A DNA stretch of 25,280 bases from UBA3263 sp964586765 (GTDB taxonomy: Bacteria > Bacteroidota > Bacteroidia > Bacteroidales > Muribaculaceae): contig CAZPHN010000034.1 of NCBI GenBank assembly GCA_964586765.1, forward strand, positions 1 through 25,280, in the 5' to 3' direction. Both the position numbers and the translations under genes were made by a program. How positions within the stretch are numbered: position 1 is the first letter of the stretch; the number at the start of each line of letters is the position of its first letter. Positions 6,045 to 14,865 of the stretch are shown here, in pieces. The notes beneath the pieces were generated by a model, which ran no database searches, was not told where the DNA came from, and worked only from the letters and a program-made list of their open reading frames with translations.

Positions 6045-6923
6045 ATGACAATTATAGACGGAAAAGCTACTGCAGCCGAGATAAAGAAAGAGATAGCCGC
6101 AGAGGTTGCCGCGAGAGTGGCTCGGGGTGAAAAACGTCCGCATCTTGCGGCAGTCCTTGTTGGTCACGACGGCGGTTCGGAAACCTATGTTGCCCACAAG
6201 GTGAAGGCTTGCGAGGAATGTGGGTTTGATTCAACCCTTATTCGCCGCGAGGATGATATTACCGAAGCGGAATTGCTTGAAATTGTTGCGGAACTGAATG
6301 AAAATCCGGAAATTGACGGCTATATAGTTCAACTGCCGTTGCCGCGCCATATCGACGAGCAGAAAATCATCATGGCTGTTGATCCGCGCAAGGATGTCGA
6401 CGGTTTCCATCCGGTGAATGTCGGCAGATTGTCGTTAGGGTTGCCTTGTTTCCTCAGTGCGACGCCTTCAGGTATCATGCAGCTGCTTTCACGCTACAAT
6501 ATCGAGACCAAGGGGAAGCATTGCGTGGTATTGGGTCGCAGCAACATCGTGGGCAAGCCGGTCGCGCAGCTTATGATGCAGAAATCCAATCCGGGTAACG
6601 CTACCGTAACGGTATGTCATAGCGCAACCCCCGATATCAAGGAGATTTGCCGTCAGGCTGACATTATCATCGCGGCATTAGGTCAGCCGGGATTTGTTAC
6701 CGCCGATATGGTCAAGCCCGGCGCAGTAATTATTGACGTTGGTACAACGCGAGTGCCTGACGCGAGCAAAAAGTCCGGTTTCCGTCTGTGCGGCGATGTA
6801 GATTTTGAAAACGTGGCTCCGCTATGTTCGGCAATCACTCCCGTCCCGGGCGGAGTGGGTCCGATGACTATCTGCTCGCTGATGCGCAATACGCTTCTTG
6901 CAGCTTCGGGCAATATCTATTAA
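6045..6923 (+). CDS. folD: Bifunctional methylene-THF dehydrogenase / methenyl-THF cyclohydrolase
   Basis: 292 residues, full length. It interconverts 5,10-methylene-, methenyl- and 10-formyl-tetrahydrofolate with NADP(H), supplying one-carbon units for purines and initiator Met-tRNA in the cytosol. Visible: the substrate-site motif YVAHKVKAC with Tyr48 and catalytic Lys52, Gln96 in IVQLPLP, Asp119 in KDVDGFHP, the nucleotide-binding GRSNIVGKP (164-172), and PGGVGPMT near residue 268. The usual PCTPxG loop reads SATPSG, a variant I associate with Bacteroidales. It lies between ffh and the CapA-like gene, which starts 3 bp after its stop. Confidence 0.98.
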   Translation: MTIIDGKATAAEIKKEIAAEVAARVARGEKRPHLAAVLVGHDGGSETYVAHKVKACEECGFDSTLIRREDDITEAELLEIVAELNENPEIDGYIVQLPLPRHIDEQKIIMAVDPRKDVDGFHPVNVGRLSLGLPCFLSATPSGIMQLLSRYNIETKGKHCVVLGRSNIVGKPVAQLMMQKSNPGNATVTVCHSATPDIKEICRQADIIIAALGQPGFVTADMVKPGAVIIDVGTTRVPDASKKSGFRLCGDVDFENVAPLCSAITPVPGGVGPMTICSLMRNTLLAASGNIY

Positions 6924-6926
6924 AAT

Positions 6927-7976
6927 ATGTACTCTTTCCTGTTCGGCTTACTGAGTTTGGTGTTTCCACCCATGCCGCAGGCTTTACTGCCTGTGGAAGA
7001 AGCCGAACTGCTTTTTGCCGGTGACGCCATGCAGCACCAGAGCCAGCTCGATGCGGCGCGCAGTCGCGGCAGTTATGACTATCGCGGTTGTTTTGAGGCA
7101 GTTACTCCGTTTGTGAGCCGGGCAGATTATGCCATAGTCAATTTTGAAGCGTCGATTGGCGGCAAACCGTATACAGGCTACCCATGTTTCAGCGCGCCTG
7201 AAGAATATGCGTCAGCCCTTGTCGACGCCGGATTTGACTATTTTCTCCTTGCCAATAACCATATATTAGACCGCCGCGATAAAGGACTTCACCGTACTAT
7301 CAATGCCCTCGACACACTGAGGATTCCTCACTCCGGTATATATCACGATGCCGCGGCGAGAGATTCTTTGTGTCCTGAACTGATTTATGTAAACGGTTTC
7401 AGTATTGCCATGCTGAACTACACTTACGGTACCAACGGCATCACGGCGAGCGGTCCGGCGGTAGTAAATTACATAGACACCGATAATATTGCGCGCGATT
7501 GCGCGCGCGCACGCGCGAGGGGAGCGGACCTTATATGCGTCTGCATCCACTGGGGCGATGAGTATCATCTGCTTCCCAACAAGAGTCAGCGGGAGATAGC
7601 CGACAAGCTCGTCGACATAGGTGTGGACATGGTGATAGGCGGACACCCGCACGTAATCCAGCCGATGGAAATGAGACCGCGCGAAGACGGCACCCATGCG
7701 TTGGTAGTATACTCGCTGGGTAATTTCCTGTCAGGCATGAAGACAGATGACACGCGCGGCGGCGCGATGGTGCGTGTCAAACTCAAAAGAGGAAAGGACA
7801 GACGCGCATATGTCGACTCGGCATATTACTCGTTAGTTTATGTCGACCCAGATTTCAGGCTTATGCCTGTTACCGAAGCGAAAGATGAGCGCGCGAAGAA
7901 ATTCCGACATAATGCTGAAGCAATCTTTGACAGACATAACATAGGAGTGCCGTCTGATACTGAATTCATGAAATAA
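6927..7976 (+). CDS. CapA family protein (PGA_cap metallophosphoesterase-like fold)
   Basis: 349 residues. A short hydrophobic N-terminus (residues 2-21) suggests export or membrane attachment. The body has PGA_cap family motifs in order: LLFAGDAMQH (28-37), AIVNFEAS, LLANNHILD, CIHWGDEY, IGGHPHVIQ and YSLGNFLSG. These resemble the metal-binding motifs of calcineurin-like phosphoesterases. The family is named for poly-gamma-glutamate capsule protein CapA, but most members, including those in Bacteroidales, have no proven reaction. No other pga/cap genes are present, so a poly-gamma-glutamate role is not supported here. It starts 3 bp after folD, within the ffh-ligA run. An unusual CG-alternating tract lies in the coding sequence near 7491-7517 (encodes ARDCARARA). 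Confidence 0.88.
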   Translation: MYSFLFGLLSLVFPPMPQALLPVEEAELLFAGDAMQHQSQLDAARSRGSYDYRGCFEAVTPFVSRADYAIVNFEASIGGKPYTGYPCFSAPEEYASALVDAGFDYFLLANNHILDRRDKGLHRTINALDTLRIPHSGIYHDAAARDSLCPELIYVNGFSIAMLNYTYGTNGITASGPAVVNYIDTDNIARDCARARARGADLICVCIHWGDEYHLLPNKSQREIADKLVDIGVDMVIGGHPHVIQPMEMRPREDGTHALVVYSLGNFLSGMKTDDTRGGAMVRVKLKRGKDRRAYVDSAYYSLVYVDPDFRLMPVTEAKDERAKKFRHNAEAIFDRHNIGVPSDTEFMK

Positions 7977-7989
7977 ACCAACATTCTGT

Positions 7990-8766
7990 ATGTTTAAAAT
8001 ATTAGAAAAAGAACATTTTTCGGAAAATGTGGTGAAGCTTGTAGTCGAGGCACCACGAATTGCGAAATCACGTCGCCCGGGGCATTTTGTCATAGTGATT
8101 GATAATGCCAAAGGCGAGCGTATCCCCCTGACAATAGCCGATGCCGACATAGAGCGGGGCACGATTACGTTAGTCGTGCAGGCGGTGGGGGACTCAACCC
8201 GCGCCATCTGTGCTATGGAACCCGGCGAGGAACTGCATGATGTGGTAGGTCCGTTAGGGCGCGCCACAGCTATCCGTCAGGGTGGCACCGTGGTTTGCTG
8301 CGGGGGTGGTGTAGGCGTGGCTCCATTGCTTCCCATCATAAAGGCAATGAAGGCTGCGGGGTGTAGAGTGATTTCCGTGCTTGCCGCGCGCACCAAGGAC
8401 CTTATTATCTTGGAAAAGGAGGTAAGGGAACATTCCGATGAGGTTATAATCATGACCGATGACGGTTCATATGGCAATAAGGGACTGGTTACCGCCGGAG
8501 TAGAATCCGTTATCCAGCGCGAACCGGTTGATGAAGTAGTGACCATCGGACCCGCCGTAATGATGAAATTCGTTTCGTTGCTGACCGCTAAATATAATGT
8601 TCCCACCGTGGCATCGCTCAATACCATAATGGTTGACGGCACGGGAATGTGTGGTGCATGCCGAGTGACCGTAGGGGGTAAGACCCGCTTTGTCTGCATT
8701 GACGGACCGGAATTTGATGCCCACCAAGTAGATTTTGATGAAATGATAATGCGTTTACGCCAGTAA
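7990..8766 (+). CDS. nfnA: NfnA-like FAD/[2Fe-2S] subunit of NADH-dependent ferredoxin:NADP+ oxidoreductase
   Basis: 258 residues of the sulfide dehydrogenase / dihydroorotate dehydrogenase electron-transfer type. FAD-binding motif RIPLTIAD (44-51), NAD-binding CCGGGVGVAPLLP (103-115), and a C-terminal [2Fe-2S] site with Cys221, Cys224 (MCGAC) and Cys236. Only three Cys are present; as I recall for Thermotoga NfnA, an Asp is the fourth ligand, and Asp216 in VDGTGMCG is placed for this. With the next gene (2 bp away) it should form the NfnAB flavoprotein that couples NADH and reduced ferredoxin to NADP+ reduction by electron bifurcation in anaerobes. A DHODH electron-transfer subunit is less likely, as no pyrD is adjacent. 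Confidence 0.88.
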   Translation: MFKILEKEHFSENVVKLVVEAPRIAKSRRPGHFVIVIDNAKGERIPLTIADADIERGTITLVVQAVGDSTRAICAMEPGEELHDVVGPLGRATAIRQGGTVVCCGGGVGVAPLLPIIKAMKAAGCRVISVLAARTKDLIILEKEVREHSDEVIIMTDDGSYGNKGLVTAGVESVIQREPVDEVVTIGPAVMMKFVSLLTAKYNVPTVASLNTIMVDGTGMCGACRVTVGGKTRFVCIDGPEFDAHQVDFDEMIMRLRQ

Positions 8767-8768
8767 AT

Positions 8769-10223
8769 ATGGAAAAGACAACGATAGCACCCCGCGACGC
8801 CGAATGGCGCGAGAACCTTCGCAAACAGCATACAGCCAAAGAGCGCGGACTTATTCCCCGCACCAAGATGCCTGAGCTCCCGGCGGATTACCGAGTAACT
8901 ACCCTGACCGAAGAGGTCAATCAGGGTCTGAGTCGGGAAATGGCGGTTTTAGAAGCCACACGCTGTCTTGACTGTCCTGACCCGCAATGTGTGACCGGAT
9001 GTCCTGTGGGTATCAATATTCCCGGATTTATCAAGAACATTCAGCGCGGCGAGACAGGTATTGCCCTTCAGGTGCTTAGAGAGACGTCGGCTCTGCCGGC
9101 AGTATGCGGTCGAGTATGTCCGCAGGAAAAGCAGTGTGAGAGCAAGTGCATCTACCATAAGATGAAGAAAGAGCCCGTAGCCATAGGCTATTTAGAGCGT
9201 TTTGCGGCAGATAACGGCGAAGTGGCTCAGGAAACGCGTACGGAAAGCAACGGCAAGCGTATAGCAGTTGTCGGTTCGGGTCCGGCAGGACTTTCGTTTG
9301 CCGGTGCGATGATTTCGAAGGGTTATGACGTAACCGTGTTTGAAGCTCTTCACGAAATTGGCGGCGTGCTGAAATACGGTATTCCTGAATTCCGTCTGCC
9401 TAATGAGGTGGTGGACAAGGAAATCAACGCGCTTCGCGCACAGGGCGTAAAATTCGAGAAAGATACAGTAATCGGCAAGACTCTGACGCAAAAAGACCTC
9501 GAAGAGATGAATTTTGACGGAGTTTTCGTAGCTTCCGGAGCCGGATTGCCCCGATTTATGGGTATTCCGGGCGAAAATCTTATCAATGTGGTCAGCAGTA
9601 ATGAATATCTGACACGAATCAACCTGATGCACGCGGGAACGCCGGGTTACGCCACGCCGGTGTTCAGAGGCAAGAAAGTTGCAATCATAGGCGGCGGCAA
9701 TACCGCGATGGACTCCTGCCGTACCGCCCGCCGTATGGGAGCCGAGCGCGCCATAGTGGTTTATCGCCGCTCAGAAGCTGAAATGCCTGCCCGCATTGAA
9801 GAAGTAAAGCACGCAAAAGAGGAGGGCGTAGAATTCCTTACCCTGCATAACCCTATTGAGTATCTTGGCGATGAGAAGGGTAGAGTAAGGGCTATGCGTC
9901 TGCAAAAGATGGAACTTGGCGAGCCGGACGCGAGCGGTCGACGTTCGCCGATAGCCATAGAGGGTGCGATTGAAGAAGTCGAGGTCGATATGGTGATTGT
10001 AAGCGTAGGTGTGTCACCAAACCCGCTTATACCTAACAACTTCGAAGGTCTTGACGTAACTTCGCGCGGAACTATCGCCGCCAATGCCGACACACTTCAG
10101 TCATCGATAGGCAACCTGTATGCCGGCGGTGACATTGTGCGTGGCGGAGCGACTGTGATTCTTGCTATGGGCGACGGACGGCGTGCAGCCGCAGCGATGG
10201 ATGACGCTATAAAGAACAAATAA
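8769..10223 (+). CDS. nfnB: NfnB-like NADPH/FAD/[4Fe-4S] subunit (GltA, glutamate synthase small-subunit-like)
   Basis: 484 residues. An N-terminal ferredoxin-like domain holds two Cys clusters: Cys66, 69, 74, 78 (CLDCPDPQCVTGCP) and Cys113, 117, 123, 127 (CGRVCPQEKQCESKC), which should ligate two [4Fe-4S] centres. FAD dinucleotide fold GSGPAG (169-174) and NADP(H) fold GGGNTAMD (308-315) follow. Often annotated as 'NADPH-dependent glutamate synthase GltA', but no glutamate synthase large subunit is nearby and the gene is directly coupled to nfnA, so it is better read as the bifurcating NfnB subunit. Cytosolic; balances NADH, NADPH and ferredoxin pools. Confidence 0.9.
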   Translation: MEKTTIAPRDAEWRENLRKQHTAKERGLIPRTKMPELPADYRVTTLTEEVNQGLSREMAVLEATRCLDCPDPQCVTGCPVGINIPGFIKNIQRGETGIALQVLRETSALPAVCGRVCPQEKQCESKCIYHKMKKEPVAIGYLERFAADNGEVAQETRTESNGKRIAVVGSGPAGLSFAGAMISKGYDVTVFEALHEIGGVLKYGIPEFRLPNEVVDKEINALRAQGVKFEKDTVIGKTLTQKDLEEMNFDGVFVASGAGLPRFMGIPGENLINVVSSNEYLTRINLMHAGTPGYATPVFRGKKVAIIGGGNTAMDSCRTARRMGAERAIVVYRRSEAEMPARIEEVKHAKEEGVEFLTLHNPIEYLGDEKGRVRAMRLQKMELGEPDASGRRSPIAIEGAIEEVEVDMVIVSVGVSPNPLIPNNFEGLDVTSRGTIAANADTLQSSIGNLYAGGDIVRGGATVILAMGDGRRAAAAMDDAIKNK

Positions 10224-10249
10224 GCCACAACAGACGTTTTGACTGTATC

Positions 10250-11137
10250 ATGAGTACAATAGAAATAAAATCCGGTGGCATGAGTGCCGCAATCTCCACC
10301 CATGGAGCAGAACTTAAGAGTTTGAAGCGTAACGGAACCGAATATCTCTGGCAGGGCGACCCGGCATACTGGGACGGTCAGTCACCGTTGCTTTTCCCGA
10401 ACACAGGACGTGTATGGGACAACAAGTATCGCAATGACGGAACGGAATACACGATAGATATCCACGGTTTTGCCCGCCATAAGGAGTTTACTGTGGTTGA
10501 TACGCGTGAGGACCGTGTAACCATGGCATTACATAGCGATGAGGAAACAAAAAAGGTGTATCCTTTTGACTTCTTCCTGTTCGTAACATATAAACTGAGC
10601 GGCAAGTCGCTTGAAGTAGAGTGGATGGTCCGCAATCAGGGTGAAAAGGATATGTATTTCCAGATAGGCGCACATCCGGCGTTCAATCTGCCCGCATTTG
10701 ACCCGGATGATGAGGTACGCGGATATTTCCAGTTCCGTACCGACAGGGAAATCGACTATCTGATACCCCTTGAAAAAGGTTGCGTGAAGCCCGACGAGCC
10801 GCATCGCCTTGAGCTTGATGAAATGGGGATGATGCCGATTACCGCAAAGACATTCGATATAGACACATATGTCATTGATTCGAAGAACATCACCGCATGC
10901 ACGCTGCTGACGCCGGAACGCCTGCCTTGGCTGACGGTTCATTTCCATATGCCGATACTGTCACTCTGGGCACCGACAATCAAGCATCCCGACTGTCCGT
11001 TCGTATGTATCGAGCCGTGGTATGGCAGTTGCGATACGGTAGGTTATACCGGAGAGTTGCGCGACCGTCGCGTAATGAACACGCTGACGCCGGGACAGCA
11101 CTTTATTACATCATATACAATCGATATTGACGCATAA
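10250..11137 (+). CDS. Aldose 1-epimerase family protein (LacX-like galactose mutarotase fold)
   Basis: 295 residues, typical length. Conserved sites consistent with the mutarotase family: His72 (IHGFARH), His142 (GAHPAFNLP) and a candidate base Glu255 (CIEPWYG). The family interconverts alpha and beta anomers of aldoses; the LacX-like branch, which this resembles by length and by the NGTEYLWQGDPAYW opening, has less certain substrates. It lies 26 bp after nfnB and 22 bp before the nucleoside kinase gene, so it is probably cotranscribed with the housekeeping run; no sugar-catabolic genes are adjacent to suggest a substrate. Confidence 0.88.
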   Translation: MSTIEIKSGGMSAAISTHGAELKSLKRNGTEYLWQGDPAYWDGQSPLLFPNTGRVWDNKYRNDGTEYTIDIHGFARHKEFTVVDTREDRVTMALHSDEETKKVYPFDFFLFVTYKLSGKSLEVEWMVRNQGEKDMYFQIGAHPAFNLPAFDPDDEVRGYFQFRTDREIDYLIPLEKGCVKPDEPHRLELDEMGMMPITAKTFDIDTYVIDSKNITACTLLTPERLPWLTVHFHMPILSLWAPTIKHPDCPFVCIEPWYGSCDTVGYTGELRDRRVMNTLTPGQHFITSYTIDIDA

Positions 11138-11159
11138 ATAATACGAAATATAACACATT

Positions 11160-12800
11160 ATGCCTGAAAGACTGCAGATTTATTGCGAAAACAGCGATAA
11201 GTATGTCGACGTGAGCGGCGGAGAGACGCTGAGCGAGATAGCCCGCCGTTTGAACCTCGGTTTTGAACCGATATGTGCCCTTGTCAACAACAAAAATGAG
11301 GGACTGCACTATCCGGTGTATTCGCCTAAGTCGGTTCAATACATGGACCGGGAATCGTCGTACGGCAGACGCGTTTACGTCAGGTCGCTTTGCATGATGC
11401 TTTACTGCGCTATCAGGCGTATTGTGCCCGGAGTGGAGCTGAAAATAGAGCACACCCTGAGCCGCGGACTTTTCTGTCGGTTGGAGGGCACGGAAGTGAC
11501 ACCCGAGCTGCTTTCGCGCATCAAAGCCGAGTTGACAGCTATCCATCACGCCAATCTGCCCTTTGAGGCATATGAGAAGCGGACGGTTGACGTCATAGCT
11601 GATTTTGAGCAAGAGGGTTTGCGTGACAAAGTGCTCCTGTTGGAAACCGTCAGGGAGCTTTATACGAAGTATTATCTTCTTGACGGCGTAGCCGACAGCT
11701 ATTACGGATGTCTGGCACCATCGACCGGCATCATTGACCGTTTTGACCTCCTGCCGTATCACGACGGATTTATCCTGTTGGGTCTCGAGTCTGAAATCAT
11801 TCCTCAGGAGAAGATGTTTCAGGCGTTTACCGATTACGTGAAGTTCAATCATGTGGTCGGTGTGAGCAACGTAGGCGAAATGAACCGTACGGTTGAAAAA
11901 GGGGACGCGCGGATGCTTATAAATGTGGCTGAGGCGTTGCAGAACCACCGCATCGCGCGAATAGCCGATGAGATTACCCGTCGCTATGAAGAGGGTGGCG
12001 CGAGGATAGTGCTTGTTGCCGGACCTTCATCATCGGGCAAGACCACGTTTACCAAACGCTTGGGAATACAGCTGATGACAAATCTGCTGGAACCGCAAAT
12101 GATATCGCTTGATGACTATTTTGTCAACCGGGAGATGACTCCGCTGGATGAAAACGGAGATTTCGATTACGAAAGTCTGTATGCGCTTGACTTGGCGGCA
12201 TTTGAAAATGACCTTCAGGCATTGCTCGACGGCAAGGAGGTTGAACTTCCGTATTATAACTTTGAACGCGGATGCAGAGAGTACCGTGGAAATAAAATCA
12301 GGCTTCAGGGTCGCTCCATCCTTCTGATTGAAGGTATTCACGGACTTAATCCGGAGCTTGCCGCCAAAATTGAGGCGCGCATGAAGTTCAAGGTTTATGT
12401 AAGCGCGCTTACAACTTTAAGTATTGACAATCATAACTGGGTTCCGACTACTGACAACAGATTGTTGCGCCGAATAATTCGCGATAATGCCTATCGCGGA
12501 GTTGACGCTATGGAAACCATTCGCCGCTGGCCTTCGGTAAGACGCGGAGAGGAAAAATGGATATTCCCGTTTCAGGAAAATGCAGACGCAATGTTTAACT
12601 CCTCGCTGCTATTCGAGCTCGGAGTATTGAAAGAGCGCGGAGAAACCTTGCTTAAAAGAGTTCCTCAGGACCGTCCGGAGTATGCCGAAGCATACCGTCT
12701 GCGTAAGTTCTTGAGTTATTTCCTGCCAATTGATGAACGATACATACCATCAACTTCGCTTATCCGCGAGTTTATCGGGGGTAGCTCGTTTACATATTAA
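11160..12800 (+). CDS. Nucleoside (uridine-type) kinase with N-terminal ThrRS-like TGS and editing-type domains
   Basis: 546 residues in three parts. Residues about 1-65 resemble a TGS domain. Residues about 70-270 resemble the threonyl/alanyl-tRNA synthetase second additional domain. The C-terminal P-loop kinase has Walker A GPSSSGKT (288-295), a DDYF element soon after (SLDDYFVNREMTP) and LIEGIHGLN, as in uridine kinase / phosphoribulokinase-like enzymes. This long form is common in Bacteroidetes and Firmicutes and is usually annotated as nucleoside kinase; phosphorylation of uridine/cytidine for pyrimidine salvage is inferred from the kinase domain. The role of the N-terminal tRNA-synthetase-like half is not known. 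It is 24 bp ahead of ligA. Confidence 0.88.
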   Translation: MPERLQIYCENSDKYVDVSGGETLSEIARRLNLGFEPICALVNNKNEGLHYPVYSPKSVQYMDRESSYGRRVYVRSLCMMLYCAIRRIVPGVELKIEHTLSRGLFCRLEGTEVTPELLSRIKAELTAIHHANLPFEAYEKRTVDVIADFEQEGLRDKVLLLETVRELYTKYYLLDGVADSYYGCLAPSTGIIDRFDLLPYHDGFILLGLESEIIPQEKMFQAFTDYVKFNHVVGVSNVGEMNRTVEKGDARMLINVAEALQNHRIARIADEITRRYEEGGARIVLVAGPSSSGKTTFTKRLGIQLMTNLLEPQMISLDDYFVNREMTPLDENGDFDYESLYALDLAAFENDLQALLDGKEVELPYYNFERGCREYRGNKIRLQGRSILLIEGIHGLNPELAAKIEARMKFKVYVSALTTLSIDNHNWVPTTDNRLLRRIIRDNAYRGVDAMETIRRWPSVRRGEEKWIFPFQENADAMFNSSLLFELGVLKERGETLLKRVPQDRPEYAEAYRLRKFLSYFLPIDERYIPSTSLIREFIGGSSFTY

Positions 12801-12824
12801 GCGATAGATTTTCCGGTTGTTTTT

Positions 12825-14825
12825 ATGAAGGAGAGAATAGAGGAACTGAGACGTCAGCTCAACAGACACAACAGGCTGTATTATATTGAAAACGCGCCTG
12901 AAATATCAGACCGCGAGTTCGATATGATGATGAAAGAGCTGGAAAAGCTCGAAAAGGAATTTCCGGAGTATGCTGACCCGTTGAGCCCGACTCAGCGAGT
13001 AGGTTCCGACTTAAATAAGGCGTTTGAGTCGACGGAGCATGTGCGTCCGATGCTTTCATTGGCAAACACATACTCGATAGAGGAGGTTGACCAATGGGTT
13101 CAGAGCGTACGCAAATCGCTTGAAGGCGAGGACGTCACTATTTGCGGAGAAATGAAATATGACGGAACGTCGATTTCACTTATATATGAACACGGGCGAT
13201 TGGTGCGCGCGGTAACCCGTGGTGACGGTACCCGTGGCGATATAGTGACGGATAATATCAAGACAATTCCGTCAGTGCCGCTTATTCTTGAACCCGGCGG
13301 CGACTGGCCTGAAGAATTTGAGATCCGCGGAGAGGTTTTATTACCGTGGGAGGCATTTGACCGACTTAACCGTGAGCGCGAGGCAAATGACGAGCCTCTT
13401 TTCGCCAATCCGCGAAATGCCGCCTCGGGTACGTTAAAGACATTGAATTCAGCCGAGGTAAGCCGCCGCGGGCTTGACGCCGTGTTTTACTATCTGCTTT
13501 CCGACTCTCTGCCATATTCAAACCACTATGATAACCTGACAGCCGCCTCGCGCTGGGGATTCAAGGTCGCACCCATATTAAAGCGACTGAACTCCATTGA
13601 GGAGGTAGATGAGTTTATCAAATACTGGGACGATGAACGCAAGCGGCTTCCGGTGGCTACGGACGGGTTGGTCTTCAAGGTTGACTCGCTCAGACAGCAG
13701 CTCAACCTCGGATATACGGCGAAGTCGCCACGTTGGGCTATTGCATATAAATTTGCGGCAGAACGCGCGCTTACACAGTTGAAATACGTTACTTTTGAAG
13801 TAGGACGTATGGGAATAGTAACGCCGGTTGCAAATCTCGAACCGGTATTGTTAAGCGGTACCATTGTCAAGCGTGCATCACTCCATAATGAAGATATAAT
13901 CCGCAAACTCGACATACATAATGGCGATATGCTCTATGTGGAGAAGGGCGGCGAGATTATTCCAAAGATTACGGGAGTCGATACCGCAGCACGTCAGCCG
14001 GATGCGGAGCCAGTAGGATTTGTACATTTTTGTCCTGCCTGCAGCACTCCGCTCGAGAGGGTTGAAGGCGAAGCGGCGTGGTTCTGTCCCAACAAGTATG
14101 GATGTCCGCCGCAGATTATCGGTCGAATTGAACATTTTGCCGCCAGAAAAATGATGAATATTGACGGAATAGGAGCCGAAACCGCCACTCAGCTCTATGA
14201 GCGGGGATTGGTTCGGTCGACTGCCGATATTTATGACCTTGAGCCTCAACAGCTGCTGCCATTGGTCGGCTTTGGACCGAGAAGCGCGCAGAGGGTCATT
14301 GAGGGCGCGGAGGAATCGAAGAAAGTACCGTTTGACAGGGTGCTTTACGCGTTGAGCATACCGAATGTCGGAGCTACCATGAGTAAGAAAGTCGCGCGCG
14401 CCGTCGGTTCGATTGACAGGCTGATGGCTATGAGTCACGACGAACTATGTGCCATAGAGGACGTAGGTCCGACAATGGCGGATGGAATCATCGAGTATTT
14501 CGCCGATGAAAGAAACCGCGCGAATATAGAACGGCTGCGTGCAGCGGGTCTTCAATTTGAAATGGAGCAGAAAGAATCGGCAGGAGGGTCGGATGCGCTG
14601 GCAGGATTGTCAATAGTAATATCAGGAACGTTCAATCACCACAGCCGCGATGAATACAAAGAGCTGATTGAGCTCCATGGAGGTAAGAACGTTGGTTCTA
14701 TTTCAAAAAAGACTTCAGCAATTCTGGCAGGCGAGAACATGGGACCGTCTAAGCTCGAAAAAGCGCAGAAATTAGGTATTCCGCTCTGGAGTGAAGAGGA
14801 ATTTCTTAAAAAAATTGGCGAATAG
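12825..14825 (+). CDS. ligA: NAD+-dependent DNA ligase LigA
   Basis: 666 residues, full length. Domain Ia and adenylation domain with catalytic Lys111 in EMKYDGTS. An OB-fold region follows, then a four-Cys zinc finger (FCPACSTPL ... WFCPNKYGCPP, about residues 404-430). Tandem helix-hairpin-helix repeats include DGIGAETATQLYERG, LVGFGPRSAQRVI and IPNVGATMSKKV. The C-terminal BRCT domain begins near LAGLSIVISGTF. It seals nicks in replication and repair using NAD+. Last gene of the run that starts at ffh; the promoter of the next operon begins at its stop codon. No internal anomaly seen. Confidence 0.98.
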   Translation: MKERIEELRRQLNRHNRLYYIENAPEISDREFDMMMKELEKLEKEFPEYADPLSPTQRVGSDLNKAFESTEHVRPMLSLANTYSIEEVDQWVQSVRKSLEGEDVTICGEMKYDGTSISLIYEHGRLVRAVTRGDGTRGDIVTDNIKTIPSVPLILEPGGDWPEEFEIRGEVLLPWEAFDRLNREREANDEPLFANPRNAASGTLKTLNSAEVSRRGLDAVFYYLLSDSLPYSNHYDNLTAASRWGFKVAPILKRLNSIEEVDEFIKYWDDERKRLPVATDGLVFKVDSLRQQLNLGYTAKSPRWAIAYKFAAERALTQLKYVTFEVGRMGIVTPVANLEPVLLSGTIVKRASLHNEDIIRKLDIHNGDMLYVEKGGEIIPKITGVDTAARQPDAEPVGFVHFCPACSTPLERVEGEAAWFCPNKYGCPPQIIGRIEHFAARKMMNIDGIGAETATQLYERGLVRSTADIYDLEPQQLLPLVGFGPRSAQRVIEGAEESKKVPFDRVLYALSIPNVGATMSKKVARAVGSIDRLMAMSHDELCAIEDVGPTMADGIIEYFADERNRANIERLRAAGLQFEMEQKESAGGSDALAGLSIVISGTFNHHSRDEYKELIELHGGKNVGSISKKTSAILAGENMGPSKLEKAQKLGIPLWSEEEFLKKIGE

Positions 14826-14857
14826 TTTGCGAATGTAGTCCCGTTTGGTTAACTTTG
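14826..14857 (+). promoter_or_regulatory. Promoter of the fur-like / purA operon
   Basis: TTTG (14826-14829), 20-nt spacer, TAACTTTG (14850-14857): a full consensus match starting one base after the ligA stop codon. The predicted start near 14864 leaves almost no leader before the ATG at 14866. It argues against the upstream TTG (14845) as the translation start, because that codon lies inside the promoter. Confidence 0.75.
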
Positions 14858-14865
14858 CGGAGGTT

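Noticed and set aside
11106..11948. 280-codon minus-strand ORF opposite the nucleoside kinase gene
   Set aside because: Antisense shadow of a well-supported gene; no recognisable domain.
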